The position numbers were made by a program, and so were the translations under genes. DNA of 64,000 bases, from assembly GCA_013336165.1 (NCBI GenBank), contig JAAXUF010000007.1, positions 35,366 through 99,365 on the forward strand. Reading direction: 5' to 3'. This DNA comes from Coriobacteriia bacterium. Its GTDB lineage: Bacteria; Actinomycetota; Coriobacteriia; Anaerosomatales; JAAXUF01. The notes under the pieces are model-generated. The model worked only from the letters and a program-made list of their open reading frames with translations. It had not been told where the DNA came from and did no database searches. Positions 49,854 through 58,751 of the stretch are shown one piece after another (position 1 is the stretch's first letter; each line of letters opens with the position of its first letter).

Positions 49854-51551
49854 ATGAACGCGTCACGACTCCGCGCCCGCTACCGGCGCATCGTGTTCTT
49901 CTTCGCTCGCGTGACCGCCGGCTTCATCTTCTGGGAAGTGGCCATGCGCCGTGTCGGCCTCGGTCGCGTGGCGGACCGCACTAGGAGCGAGCGCAACCGC
50001 GCTACCGCGGCCCGGTTCCGCGCGCTCGCGATCCGCATGGGCGGCCCGATGATCAAGGTGGGCCAGTTCCTTTCGGCGCGCCTCGATGTGTTGCCGCCCG
50101 AGATCACGGAGGAACTGGCGGGGCTCCAGGACGAGGTGCCGGCGGAGAGCTTCGAGGCGATCCGCAGGTGCGCGGAGTCCGAGCTCGCACTCACGCTCGC
50201 TGAGCGCTACGCCTGGTTCGACGAGACCCCGCTGGCAGCCGCCTCGCTCGGGCAGGTCCACCGCGCGCGTCTGCGTGAGGTTGACGCCGCCGAGGTCGGG
50301 TTCTCCGACGTGGTCGTCAAGGTCCAGCGCCCGGATATCGAGCGTGTGGTCGAGGTCGACCTGGCCGCGATCCGTAGAGTTGGTGGCTGGCTGCAGCGCT
50401 ACAAGCCGGTCCGCGAGCGCGCCGACGTAGGCGCGCTCATAGACGAGTTTGCCGCCACAACGCGCGAGGAGATCGACTACCTCGCCGAGGGCAGCAACGC
50501 CGAGACGTTCGCCGCCAACTTCGCCGGCAACCCGTACGTGGGCGTGCCGCGCGTCGTGTGGGAACTGACGACACGTCGCGTGCTCACGCTCGAGGATGTC
50601 TCGGCGATCAAGGTGGGCGACTACGAGGCGATCATCGCGGCCGGCATCTCGCGCTCCGATGTCGCCGCGACGCTCGCCGATACATACCTCAAGCAGATCT
50701 TCGAGGACGGCTTCTTCCACGCCGACCCGCACCCCGGCAACCTCTTCGTCACGCCGCTTCCCGGCGTGGATGCGGACGGCGACCGCAACTGGAAGCTGAC
50801 GTTCGTAGACTTCGGCATGGTGGGGCGGGTGCCGGAAAACCTGCGCGAGGGGCTGAGCGAGGCCGTCATCGCGGTGGGCACGCAAGATGGAGCTCGGCTG
50901 GTGCGCGCGTTCAAGCTGCTCAATGTGCTTCTGCCCAGCGCCGACCTCGTCCTGATCGAGCGCGCGAGCATGGCGGTCTTCGACCGGTTCAGCGGTATGA
51001 GCATGGACGAGATCAAGGGGATCGACCACAGCGAAATGATGCGGTTCGGCATGCAGTTTCAGGACCTTATGCTCAACCTGCCGTTCCAGCTGCCGGAGAG
51101 TCTGCTCATGCTGGGCCGCTCGATCGGGATCCTTTCCGGGATGTGCACGGGGCTCGATCCAGAGTTCAACCTCTGGAATGCGGTCGCGCCATACGCGACT
51201 TCGCTGGTCTCCGGCGAGCAAGGCGGCTCGACCTTCGACACGATCTTGTCGGAAGGAAGCAAGATCCTACAGACGGTGATCGCGCTTCCGGCGCGGGCCG
51301 ACCGCGTGCTCACGCAGATCGAGCGCGGGGAACTCAACATCCAGACGCCGATGCTCGACCTGCGGATCCGAAGGCTGGAACGCTCGGTGGGCCGGATCGT
51401 CAGCGGACTCGTGTTCTCGGCGCTGCTGATCGCGGGGGCGATCGTTCGCGCTGGCGACCCCGGTCTAAGCAACCTGCTCATGGGCGTGTCGGTGTTGCCG
51501 CTGCTCGCGATCATGTTTGGCGGGCGGGGGCGTCACCCGGGCAGGCGTTGA
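49854..51551 (+). CDS. AarF/UbiB/ABC1 family atypical kinase
   Basis: A 565-residue protein. The KxGQ motif is KVGQFLSARLDVLPPEI, the Ala-rich nucleotide loop is AAASLGQVHRA, the lysine strand is VVVKVQRPDIE, the catalytic loop is FFHADPHPGNLFV and the metal site FVDFGMVG. Two hydrophobic helices at the C-terminus (about residues 515-560) anchor it. Family members support quinone synthesis or membrane lipid handling; menaquinone is the likely quinone here, given the respiratory genes. ATG 49854 follows CCGGAGGA. Confidence 0.87.
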   Translation: MNASRLRARYRRIVFFFARVTAGFIFWEVAMRRVGLGRVADRTRSERNRATAARFRALAIRMGGPMIKVGQFLSARLDVLPPEITEELAGLQDEVPAESFEAIRRCAESELALTLAERYAWFDETPLAAASLGQVHRARLREVDAAEVGFSDVVVKVQRPDIERVVEVDLAAIRRVGGWLQRYKPVRERADVGALIDEFAATTREEIDYLAEGSNAETFAANFAGNPYVGVPRVVWELTTRRVLTLEDVSAIKVGDYEAIIAAGISRSDVAATLADTYLKQIFEDGFFHADPHPGNLFVTPLPGVDADGDRNWKLTFVDFGMVGRVPENLREGLSEAVIAVGTQDGARLVRAFKLLNVLLPSADLVLIERASMAVFDRFSGMSMDEIKGIDHSEMMRFGMQFQDLMLNLPFQLPESLLMLGRSIGILSGMCTGLDPEFNLWNAVAPYATSLVSGEQGGSTFDTILSEGSKILQTVIALPARADRVLTQIERGELNIQTPMLDLRIRRLERSVGRIVSGLVFSALLIAGAIVRAGDPGLSNLLMGVSVLPLLAIMFGGRGRHPGRR

Positions 51552-51643
51552 CGGGAGGGAACGGCGCGCGTGGTATCTCATCGCCCGTGAGGGCCGATGG
51601 AGTGTATCATATGTGAGACACCCGACCAGAAGGAACAGGTTCG

Positions 51644-52144
51644 ATGCCCGCGACCAAAGCGGCCTACGCCGCCGAGTTGACCGCAGTCATGGAACGCGAT
51701 GGCGTGAGTCGCGCCGAACTCGCGAGACGCATGCACACGAGCCGCTCGACCGTCGGGCGTATCCTGGATCCCGCCGACGAGTCGGTGACACTCTCGACGC
51801 TTTCTCGCGCGGCCGCGGCACTCGGCCGCGAGTCGGCCGTGTCGCTCGCACCGGAGCGGCCCTCCGTGCTCTTGGAGCGCCATCGCAAGGAGCTCAGGAA
51901 GATCGCCGAGGAATACGGCCTTCAAAACGTCGTTGTGTTTGGCTCGGTCGCGCGTGGGACCGACACGGCGGACAGCGATCTGGACCTGGTGGCCGACATT
52001 CCCGAGGAACTCGACCTGTTTGCCGTCGCCGTCGTCGAGGAAGCGATGGGCGCGGTGCTCGGTCGGAAAGTCGACCTCGGCGAGCGCAAATGTCTCAAGC
52101 CCCATGTCCGGGAGAATGTCGACCGAGAGTCGGTGCCCCTGTGA
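51644..52144 (+). CDS. HTH-fused minimal nucleotidyltransferase antitoxin (MntA-like)
   Basis: A 166-residue protein. Residues 8-65 are an XRE-like helix-turn-helix (VSRAELARRMHTSRSTVGRI); residues 75-160 are an MNT domain with FGSVARGTDTADSDLDLVAD and a third Asp in RKVDLGE. MntA proteins AMPylate the HepT toxin to silence it. The HTH fusion would let the antitoxin also repress the operon, and a TGT-N12-ACA element lies about 25 nt upstream. It overlaps hepT by 1 nt (TGATG). Confidence 0.85.
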   Translation: MPATKAAYAAELTAVMERDGVSRAELARRMHTSRSTVGRILDPADESVTLSTLSRAAAALGRESAVSLAPERPSVLLERHRKELRKIAEEYGLQNVVVFGSVARGTDTADSDLDLVADIPEELDLFAVAVVEEAMGAVLGRKVDLGERKCLKPHVRENVDRESVPL

Positions 52145-52485
52145 TGAGCCAGGATCGCACGATTGAGCAGTTCCTGCACGATATGCGCGACACTGCCGAC
52201 GGCGTGGCCCAGCTCGTCGCCGGTACGGATCGCAGGACGTTCATGACCTCTTCCACCGGCTCATGGGCGATTGAGCGTGGGATCATCCAGCTCGGCGAGA
52301 TCGCCTCTCAGTTGCGCAATCGGCACGGAAACTATGTCGAGGCGCATCCCGAACTCGACCCGCCCGGCATGCGCTCGGCACGAAACATCGTCGTCCACGG
52401 CTACGCCACGATCGATCGCGCGCGGGTCTGGCAGATCGCGGTGGAGAAGGTGTCGGCGGTTGGCGACGCTGCCGTTTGCTGCTGA
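52144..52485 (+). CDS. HepT-like (DUF86) HEPN ribonuclease toxin
   Basis: A 113-residue helical protein. The HEPN catalytic motif RX4HXY is present as RNIVVHGY near residue 85, including the Tyr that MntA modifies. FLHDMRDTADGVAQLV and IERGIIQLGEIASQL match DUF86. Cleaves RNA when released. The short length and the adjoining MNT gene make the toxin assignment firm. Confidence 0.87.
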   Translation: MSQDRTIEQFLHDMRDTADGVAQLVAGTDRRTFMTSSTGSWAIERGIIQLGEIASQLRNRHGNYVEAHPELDPPGMRSARNIVVHGYATIDRARVWQIAVEKVSAVGDAAVCC

Positions 52486-52648
52486 GCGACCTGCAAGGGG
52501 CAGCGGCAGGGAACGATGCTGGGGCTTGAGGGTCGGAAGCTCTAGCTCTCGCCTGAAGAGGCGGCTCTGCCAGACGGGGAAATGCACTAGAATACAGCGC
52601 GATGCTCCATGGATGGGGCTTCTCTGGCAAAGCCGGGAGGTGGAGACG

Positions 52649-53342
52649 TTGGATCCCGTGTTCGGCCCCTCAATTGTCTGGTACCTCTTCCTCGGCGGTG
52701 CCGGAAGCGGTGCCTCCATGGTCGCGATCCTTGTGGATCTTGTGCTCGAAAGGCAGGGGCTCGGAGGAGCCAATTCTCCAGGGAGCATGCCAATTCCGGC
52801 CTTCTATTCGGCTTCCTGATTGTCTTGCTGAGGGTCGTCCTTCTTCTGTCCGATCTTGGCAGGATCGATCGAGCGTACACCCTCTTTGTAGCCAATGTTT
52901 TCGGTTGTCTCAATGGGCGCGCATACAATCCTTCTCTTCGCAGTCTGTCCGTCTTGCCTCATTGCCGTTCGCTATCTCTCGCTTTCGGAATTCTCATCAG
53001 CGTTCACAAGGAGTGCTGAGTGTGCAGGCAGGCAGCATCTTCGCATTGGCTGTCATGGCCTACACCTGTATGCTCCCCGCCGACATGCAAGCAGTCTCGT
53101 TTTGGGCGTCGCCGGTCATCCCCGCCCTACTCGTATTTCGTCAATCTCGGCAGGCATAACCGTGCCGTTGGTATGTGCTCTCTTCCTCGGCGCGCAGAGA
53201 CCTGCGGCATCTGCCTTTCGAAGCGTCTCGCGTTTCGGTGTCTTCATCATCGCTCTCAAGATAGTCGCCATCGCCCTATTCCTGGTCATGACGTATGCGA
53301 ATCCCTTTGCATCCCTCTCAGCGAAGTTGCTCATAGCGGGTC
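52649..53342 (+). pseudogene. Decayed nrfD-like membrane subunit gene
   Basis: Starts TTG-GAT-CCC (LDPVFGPSIVWYLFLGGAGSG) exactly like the intact copy at 57825, then breaks into pieces in different frames: VLLLSDLGRIDRAYTLF, MGAHTILLFAVC, SIFALAVMAYTCMLPADMQA, and LKIVAIALFLVMTYANPFAS. At least three frameshifts are needed and about 75 C-terminal residues are missing. A 23-nt upstream segment (52583-52605) is also shared with the intact gene at the same distance from the start. A former duplicate, not functional. Confidence 0.85.
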
Positions 53343-53799
53343 GACGACGGAGGCCGAGGTCGGCGCGGCAGCGCTTGTGGCAACGTGGGGGTTCGCGAAT
53401 GGGCAGCTACTGTTGTGCATCGGCAAGAGCCGAGGCGTCTTTCGGGCAAGAGCACGAGGTCGGGGCGTTGCCACCGGGCGGTTCAGGGGCGCGTTCCTAT
53501 GCACCGCGGAGGAATCCCCGCGCGTCAGCATGCGGCGGGCACAGCCAAGAGAGCACGCTCAGCACGTCGCCCACCCTCCGCTGGCAGTTCAGAGTCAGAT
53601 GAATCATCGGTTGCCAGGGCAGACTGTCGCCGCACAGGATCTCGCATCGGCGACGTCGAAAGGCTGTGGCGGCAGCAAGAATCATCATTCGTAGTACAGA
53701 AAGGGCGGCTCATATACTGGGCGGCAAGGCACCGCCCTCCGAGGGGCCCCTCAGAGGGTCGTGCACACGGAAGCTGGGGACGACGACTGGGAGGGAACT
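53343..53799. other. Unassigned stretch before the second flavoprotein
   Basis: No gene recognised. It may hold more remains of the broken nrfD copy or other decayed DNA. GAGGGGCCCCTC (53741-53752) is a 12-bp palindrome, and CATATACT near 53711 resembles a minus-10 element for the flavoprotein. Confidence 0.4.
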
Positions 53800-55482
53800 A
53801 TGAACAAGAGTGACGTTTCAAGGCGCGACTTTCTGACTGGCGCTTCGGCAATCGCGGTAGGGGCTATGGGAGTCGCCTCGCTCGCGGCCTGCTCGCCAAA
53901 AGGCGCCTCGGCCGCGTATCTGCCCACGACATGGGATGGCGAAGCGGATATCGTGGTCGTTGGAACTGGCGGGGCCGGCCTTTCCGCGGCCATTACGGTT
54001 CAGAAAGAGAGCTTGGGGAGCGTCCTCGTGCTCGAGGCCGCGCCAAAGGGCAACGAAGGTGGGAATACCCGCGTCTGTTCGCAGATCATGTTCGTGCCGA
54101 CGCCGCTCGACGCCGCGATCACCTATCAGGCGAACCTCAATGGCGCCTACGTGGTGGAACCGGAGTTGCTCAAGACGTGGGCAACTAATATTGGCGAGAA
54201 CCTGACTTGGATGAAGGGTCTCGGCATTGAACTGACAGAGGTCCCCATCCTGAACCCGGAATTCCCGGATGTTGTGGGAGGAAAAGAGTCGGCACACTGC
54301 TATTGCCTTGGTGGTCTGACCGGCATCGGAAACTCCGTGATCTGGAATGCTATGAAGAAGGCGTTCGATGACGCCGGCGCCACGATCACCTACGACAGTC
54401 GTGTGACCAAACTCATCTTCGACCCAACAACCAAAGAGGTCTTCGGTGTCGGGACGAAGAACGGCAAGAACTTCAAAGCCAAGAAGGGCGTCATCCTCGC
54501 CTGCGGTGGTTTCGAGAACGATAGGGAACTCAAGAACACCTACTACCCGGTTGGCTTTCCCGAGGTAGGGTTCTTTGGGTCGCCGTATAACCGTGGCGAC
54601 GGTATTCGGATGGCGGAAGCGATCGGTGCGCAACTCTGGCACATGAACAACTTCGCTGGTCCCTATTTCGGCCCGCGGTTGGTGACAGACAAGCAGTTGC
54701 CCAGTGAGCTTGTGGGTTCCCCGCTCCTGTCCTACGCCCCGTTGGGTTTCAGCACGAGCCATGACTACATCTTCGTGGGACTCGACGGCAGGCGCTACAT
54801 CAACGAAGACACGGTCACGCTGGCGCGCCACGGCAAGGTCTGGGCCGGCGGCACTTATGTGATGCAGCGTACGCCTACTCCGGCATGGGCCATCGTCGGC
54901 CAGAAGTCCTTTGCCTCCGGTTCGCCCATCTCGGCCTTGTGGGCCGGAAACGGCTGGGCAAACACCCTGAAGTTGAACCCCTCTGCCGACAATGCCGGCT
55001 ACCTGGCAAGTGGAACCATCGTCAAATGTAACACCATCGCAGACATAGCCAAAGCGACCAAGATACCTGAGGCGCGCCTGACGGAAACCTTGGCGAACTA
55101 CAACAAGTACGTTGCCGCACAAAACGATCCCGAATTCCATCGTGGCGAACCAGTGTATCTCTATGGAGTCTCCCCGCTCGACACTCCGACTCCAAAACCG
55201 GCGGTCGCGGCTTTTGCTCTCGAGCCGATCACCGCGCCATACTATGTGCACCAATACTATGGCGGGATACTCAACAGCCAGGGTGGACCGAAGCGCGACA
55301 CAAGCGGCGGAGTAGTCGGTCTCGATGGCAACTCCATTAAGCGTCTGTATGGCTCGGGCGAACTCGGCACTGAGTATTCATACAACTACAATGGTGGCGG
55401 CAACATAAGTGCGGCAATATCTTCAGGCCGTCTTGCGGCCCGTTCTGTCGGCAAGCTGACAGCTTGGGATGCCAAGAAATAG
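53800..55482 (+). CDS. Tat-exported lipoprotein flavoprotein, fumarate reductase-like
   Basis: A 560-residue FAD enzyme. Tat motif SRRDFLTGAS and lipobox LAACSP. FAD-binding VVVGTGGAGLSAAITVQKE and GVILACGGFEND. It differs from the first flavoprotein at the C-terminus: GELGTEYSYNYNGGGNISAA, a form common among Coriobacteriia fumarate reductase/Cgr2-like proteins, rather than the Y-P-G-x-G of KstD. It is followed by a hexaheme lipoprotein that can feed it electrons. Substrate unknown. ATG 53800 follows GGGAGGGAA. Confidence 0.85.
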   Translation: MNKSDVSRRDFLTGASAIAVGAMGVASLAACSPKGASAAYLPTTWDGEADIVVVGTGGAGLSAAITVQKESLGSVLVLEAAPKGNEGGNTRVCSQIMFVPTPLDAAITYQANLNGAYVVEPELLKTWATNIGENLTWMKGLGIELTEVPILNPEFPDVVGGKESAHCYCLGGLTGIGNSVIWNAMKKAFDDAGATITYDSRVTKLIFDPTTKEVFGVGTKNGKNFKAKKGVILACGGFENDRELKNTYYPVGFPEVGFFGSPYNRGDGIRMAEAIGAQLWHMNNFAGPYFGPRLVTDKQLPSELVGSPLLSYAPLGFSTSHDYIFVGLDGRRYINEDTVTLARHGKVWAGGTYVMQRTPTPAWAIVGQKSFASGSPISALWAGNGWANTLKLNPSADNAGYLASGTIVKCNTIADIAKATKIPEARLTETLANYNKYVAAQNDPEFHRGEPVYLYGVSPLDTPTPKPAVAAFALEPITAPYYVHQYYGGILNSQGGPKRDTSGGVVGLDGNSIKRLYGSGELGTEYSYNYNGGGNISAAISSGRLAARSVGKLTAWDAKK

Positions 55483-55536
55483 GTCCAGCGCACACGTCTC
55501 TTGGAAAACGCCACCAGGATCTCCCATTCGAATGCC

Positions 55537-55575
55537 AGTCCTGTCTGTGGCGCGTGTCGCGCCACAGACAGGACT
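55537..55575 (+). terminator. 18-bp perfect hairpin after the flavoprotein
   Basis: AGTCCTGTCTGTGGCGCG (55537-55554), loop TGT, and its exact complement (55558-55575). It is exceptionally stable and lies 55 nt after the stop codon. There is no T-run, so it may act as a processing or stability element that sets a ratio between flavoprotein and cytochrome. Confidence 0.6.
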
Positions 55576-55726
55576 GCGGTTATGGGAAGAAGACCGGTGA
55601 TCGGATCAGGTCACCTTCATGACCAGCGTCTGGTTACCAAGGGTAACCCGGGCGACGAACGTGGGATTCATGGAATCGATTCGGCGAAATACAGAGTGGA
55701 AATCAACGAGAAGAAAGAGAAAGAGA

Positions 55727-56353
55727 GTGGAGAAGTCCAGATCTACCATACGCAGACGAGCCGCGTTGCTGTTGACGTCGTTGGTGATCGTCTTCTCGGC
55801 GTGCATGCTCGCCGCATGCGGCAAGACGTCGAACAACGACGCCGCCCCTGAGACAGAGGCAACCTCCGCAGCAGGGTTTGTTTGGAGCGCCACGTCCGAT
55901 TGTACGGTCTGCCATACGGCGGAGGCGAAATCGACAACGGACGCCACGATGCTGGCTGCAACACACACCAAAGCAGGCGTGAAGTGCACGAGTTGTCACA
56001 CCAACGCAACAGCACTCAAGAGCGCTCATGACGGTGTAACGCTGGAGACCAAGGTGCCAGCGGATCTACAGATGAAGAAGACGACTGTGGACCAGGCGAC
56101 CTGCCTGTCCTCTGCCTGTCACAACACGACTCTTGCGGAGTTGGCGAAGAAGACCGCTGGCTCCACTGTGCTCACGGACTTGAAAGGCAAGGTCGTCAAC
56201 CCGCACGTGGCATCCACGCTGACCCAAGCGCACGTCGACGCGAAGATGACGTGCGCAGACTGTCACAGCATGCATAAGGCGCAAGACCCGATGGGCTTCT
56301 GCGTCACATGTCATCATGCGAAAGTCTTCGAGTGTCACACATGCCACGAGTAG
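55727..56353 (+). CDS. Hexaheme c-type cytochrome lipoprotein
   Basis: A 208-residue exported protein. The leader (RRRAALLLTSLVIVFSACML) ends in lipobox LAAC. Six haem sites: CTVCH, CTSCH, an unusual CLSSACH (CX4CH), CADCH, CVTCH and CHTCH, the last five residues before the end. It lacks the membrane helix of NapC and would shuttle electrons on the outer face to the preceding flavoprotein. Start uncertain: GTG 55727 follows an AGAAAGAGA purine run; ATG 55670 is possible. Confidence 0.8.
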   Translation: MEKSRSTIRRRAALLLTSLVIVFSACMLAACGKTSNNDAAPETEATSAAGFVWSATSDCTVCHTAEAKSTTDATMLAATHTKAGVKCTSCHTNATALKSAHDGVTLETKVPADLQMKKTTVDQATCLSSACHNTTLAELAKKTAGSTVLTDLKGKVVNPHVASTLTQAHVDAKMTCADCHSMHKAQDPMGFCVTCHHAKVFECHTCHE

Positions 56354-56647
56354 GGGCACGATTCTTGTAAGAGACCGAGATTCCTGCTGGAGCCCCCCTT
56401 TTCTCTTGCGGAATGGGGGTTCAGTGGGTTTCCGGCCTCTTGACGCGTTCTAGAGGGCTTTGGGCGCATACGCTGAAGCCTCCGTCAGCGTGCCCGCAGG
56501 GCGCATTTCCTTGCAGGCCATGACGAGGATGAGCGCGACGGGCGAGTCAGCCCTCTTGCCCGGCCTTGCTTGACTTCGTCAGTCAAGTGAGATTCCTGCC
56601 GAGACACCCCAAGACCCACCCCAAGACGCTTGACGAAAGATATAGCA

Positions 56648-56663
56648 TCATATCATTATATGA
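56648..56663. promoter_or_regulatory. Palindrome upstream of the LysR gene
   Basis: TCATAT-CATT-ATATGA, a 16-bp palindrome 28 bp upstream of the LysR start, within a 338-bp gene-free gap (56354-56691). It is in an AT-rich patch and is a candidate autoregulatory site. Confidence 0.55.
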
Positions 56664-56691
56664 CTCTGGACTGTCAGAGACGGGGCACCAA

Positions 56692-57618
56692 ATGAATGTT
56701 GATTCCATCAGGGAGTTCATCATCTTCTCAGACTACATGAACTTCAGTCGTGCCGCGAGGAAGCTCCATATCTCGCAACCCGCAATGAGCAATCACGTCG
56801 CCAGCATGGAGAAGGAGCTGGGCGTCAAACTCGTCGACCGCGGGGACATGCGCATCACGAGCGAGGGCAGGCTCTTCCTCGCGCACGCCCAAGACGTCAT
56901 TGATTCCTACGACAAAGCGGTTTCGAGTCTCCGGCTCGGCAAGGATGGCGTCGTGGGGAAGGTCGTCGTGAAGCAGCCTTTCTCGTCGGGCACGAGCGGC
57001 TCGATGTTTACCAAGATCATGTGCGCCGTCAAGCACGAGTACCCGCTCATCGACGTATCGATGACGGGCGGCACTCACGAATACATCCTGGACGAGATAG
57101 CCAAGAGCAGCATCGCTTGCGGGCTGTACTTCAACTTTCGTCCTGAGTTTGCCGCTTATGACGGGAGTCGTTTCGAGTCGATTCCAATCGCGAAAGACTC
57201 GTGCTACCTGTTCGTGCACAAGAGGCATCCTCTAGCTACGAAGGATCCGCTCCTCGTGAGGGACTTGGCCGACTACCCTCTGCTCATGCCCAAGGGAGCC
57301 AGCTTCCATGATCTCGTAGTCGCTGCAGTGCAGATAGCTTCAGACCATGGCACCTCATTCAAATTCGACTATAGGGTCGCTGAGTCGGTCTGTAACTTGT
57401 TTCTGTCTGAGGTGGACGAGCACACCGCGTGTTTGGTTGGGTCCGAGGCCAGTCGTGTGCTGGAGATCACTGTTCATGACGACATGATCATCAGGCCATT
57501 CGACGAGGACGTGTCCGTTGTTGGCTCAATCGTCTATTCCGCCAAGAATGGCAGCCCTGCATTCGGGTTGTTCATCGACTACGTCCGAGAGAACTTCGCA
57601 CTCGAAGTCACGGGTTGA
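56692..57618 (+). CDS. LysR family transcriptional regulator
   Basis: A 308-residue regulator. The N-terminal HTH is clear: SIREFIIFSDYMNFSRAARK, then LHISQPAMSNHVASMEKELG. The periplasmic-binding-like effector domain follows (about 90-300). LysR proteins often control adjacent genes; here the flavoprotein-cytochrome pair upstream and NrfD downstream are candidates. ATG 56692 is chosen; a frame open from 56566 lacks a ribosome site. Confidence 0.88.
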   Translation: MNVDSIREFIIFSDYMNFSRAARKLHISQPAMSNHVASMEKELGVKLVDRGDMRITSEGRLFLAHAQDVIDSYDKAVSSLRLGKDGVVGKVVVKQPFSSGTSGSMFTKIMCAVKHEYPLIDVSMTGGTHEYILDEIAKSSIACGLYFNFRPEFAAYDGSRFESIPIAKDSCYLFVHKRHPLATKDPLLVRDLADYPLLMPKGASFHDLVVAAVQIASDHGTSFKFDYRVAESVCNLFLSEVDEHTACLVGSEASRVLEITVHDDMIIRPFDEDVSVVGSIVYSAKNGSPAFGLFIDYVRENFALEVTG

Positions 57619-57758
57619 GGCAGCTGTAGCACCCGACTCAACAAGAGGATGACGCGTGGGGTGCGCCGCATTTCGGCTCACGGGCGTGCGTGCGCCTCCG
57701 GCATCCAAGGTCGCTGCTCGTCAGGAGGTCGTCTGGGACATCTGCCCTTGACGACTAG

Positions 57759-57781
57759 ATGCACTACAATACGGCGCGATG
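57759..57781 (+). repeat. Leader segment shared with the broken nrfD copy
   Basis: ATGCACTACAATACGGCGCG plus ATG at 57759-57781 matches 52583-52605 at 21 of 23 positions. Both copies end 43 nt before the TTG start of their nrfD-like gene. TACAAT/TAGAAT could be a minus-10. Confidence 0.65.
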
Positions 57782-57824
57782 ACTTCGGCGAATGGGTTCC
57801 TTGATGTGGGCATGAGGTGCAGCG

Positions 57825-58724
57825 TTGGATCCCGTGTTTAGCCCTTCAGTAGTCTGGTATCTCTTCCTTGGCGGCACCGGAAGCGGCGCGTATGCGATCG
57901 CGACCTTCATCGACTTCGTGCGCCATGGGCGGGTAGCTCGGTTGAGCTGTCCTTCTCAGAAACTAACCCGCGCTGGCATCTTGCTCGGCTTCGGGATCGT
58001 CTTGTTGGGTGTCGTCTTTCTCCTTTCTGATCTAGGGAGGATTGATCGCGCCTACACGCTCTTCACAGCCCCAACCTTCTCGATCGCCTCAATAGGCGCC
58101 TATGCGATCCTTCTGTTCTCGGTCTGTACGTTCTACGGCATTGCCGTCCGGTATCTGTCCATGCCGGAATTCTCACCTGCGTTTACGAAGACAGTGGAGT
58201 TGGCGGGCGGCGTCTTCGCACTGGCAGTCATGGCCTACGCAGGCGTCCTTCTTGCAAGCATCAAAGCGGTCTCGTTCTGGCAGTCTCCGTTCATCCCCGC
58301 TCTGTTCGTCCTTTCGTCATTCTCCACGGGTGTAGCCGTGCTGATGGTCTGTGCTCCTTTGCGTAGCGCGCGGAAGTTCGCGCCCGATCTGCGCGTCATC
58401 TCACACTTCGACATGGTCATCATTGCGACAGAAGTAGTTGCCTTAGCCGTCTTCATGATGACCATGTACGCCGATCCTCACACGCTTCTGTCGGTGCAAC
58501 AGTTGATGGTCGGCGCCTACTCCGCAGTGTTCTGGCTCGGCTACGTCATGTGCGGCCTTCTCGTCCCGTTGATCATGCTGGCCATGTCCCGGAGACTCAC
58601 GACGAACCTACATGCTTTGGTTGGTGTCTTGCTGCTGGTGGGCGGCTACTGCTTGAGGTACTGCGTCGTCAACGCAGGGGCTCACGATGCAGTCATCAAC
58701 GTGTTTCGTGTACTATCCCATTGA
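57825..58724 (+). CDS. NrfD-like membrane quinol oxidoreductase subunit, encoded alone
   Basis: A 299-residue protein with eight or so hydrophobic helices, starting DPVFSPSVVWYLFLGGTGSG, as in NrfD/PsrC/DmsC-type quinone-binding subunits, with LLSDLGRIDRAYTLF after helix 2. Such proteins normally sit with a molybdopterin and an iron-sulfur subunit; neither is adjacent. It lies between LysR and GntR genes. TTG 57825 has GAGGTG 5 nt upstream. It may serve the upstream flavoprotein/cytochrome or the downstream complex. Confidence 0.82.
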   Translation: MDPVFSPSVVWYLFLGGTGSGAYAIATFIDFVRHGRVARLSCPSQKLTRAGILLGFGIVLLGVVFLLSDLGRIDRAYTLFTAPTFSIASIGAYAILLFSVCTFYGIAVRYLSMPEFSPAFTKTVELAGGVFALAVMAYAGVLLASIKAVSFWQSPFIPALFVLSSFSTGVAVLMVCAPLRSARKFAPDLRVISHFDMVIIATEVVALAVFMMTMYADPHTLLSVQQLMVGAYSAVFWLGYVMCGLLVPLIMLAMSRRLTTNLHALVGVLLLVGGYCLRYCVVNAGAHDAVINVFRVLSH

Positions 58725-58751
58725 TCTATGACATTGCGTGAGCAGGAGTCC

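Noticed and set aside
49863..51221. Long minus-strand frame (452 codons) opposite ubiB
   Set aside because: Shadow of the UbiB gene, whose kinase motifs are intact on the other strand.
52609..53019. Separate small genes in place of the broken nrfD
   Set aside because: The fragments align in order with the intact NrfD at 57825, so they are pieces of one decayed gene.
53818..55254. Long minus-strand frame (478 codons) opposite the second flavoprotein
   Set aside because: Shadow frame; the plus strand carries Tat, lipobox and FAD motifs in order.
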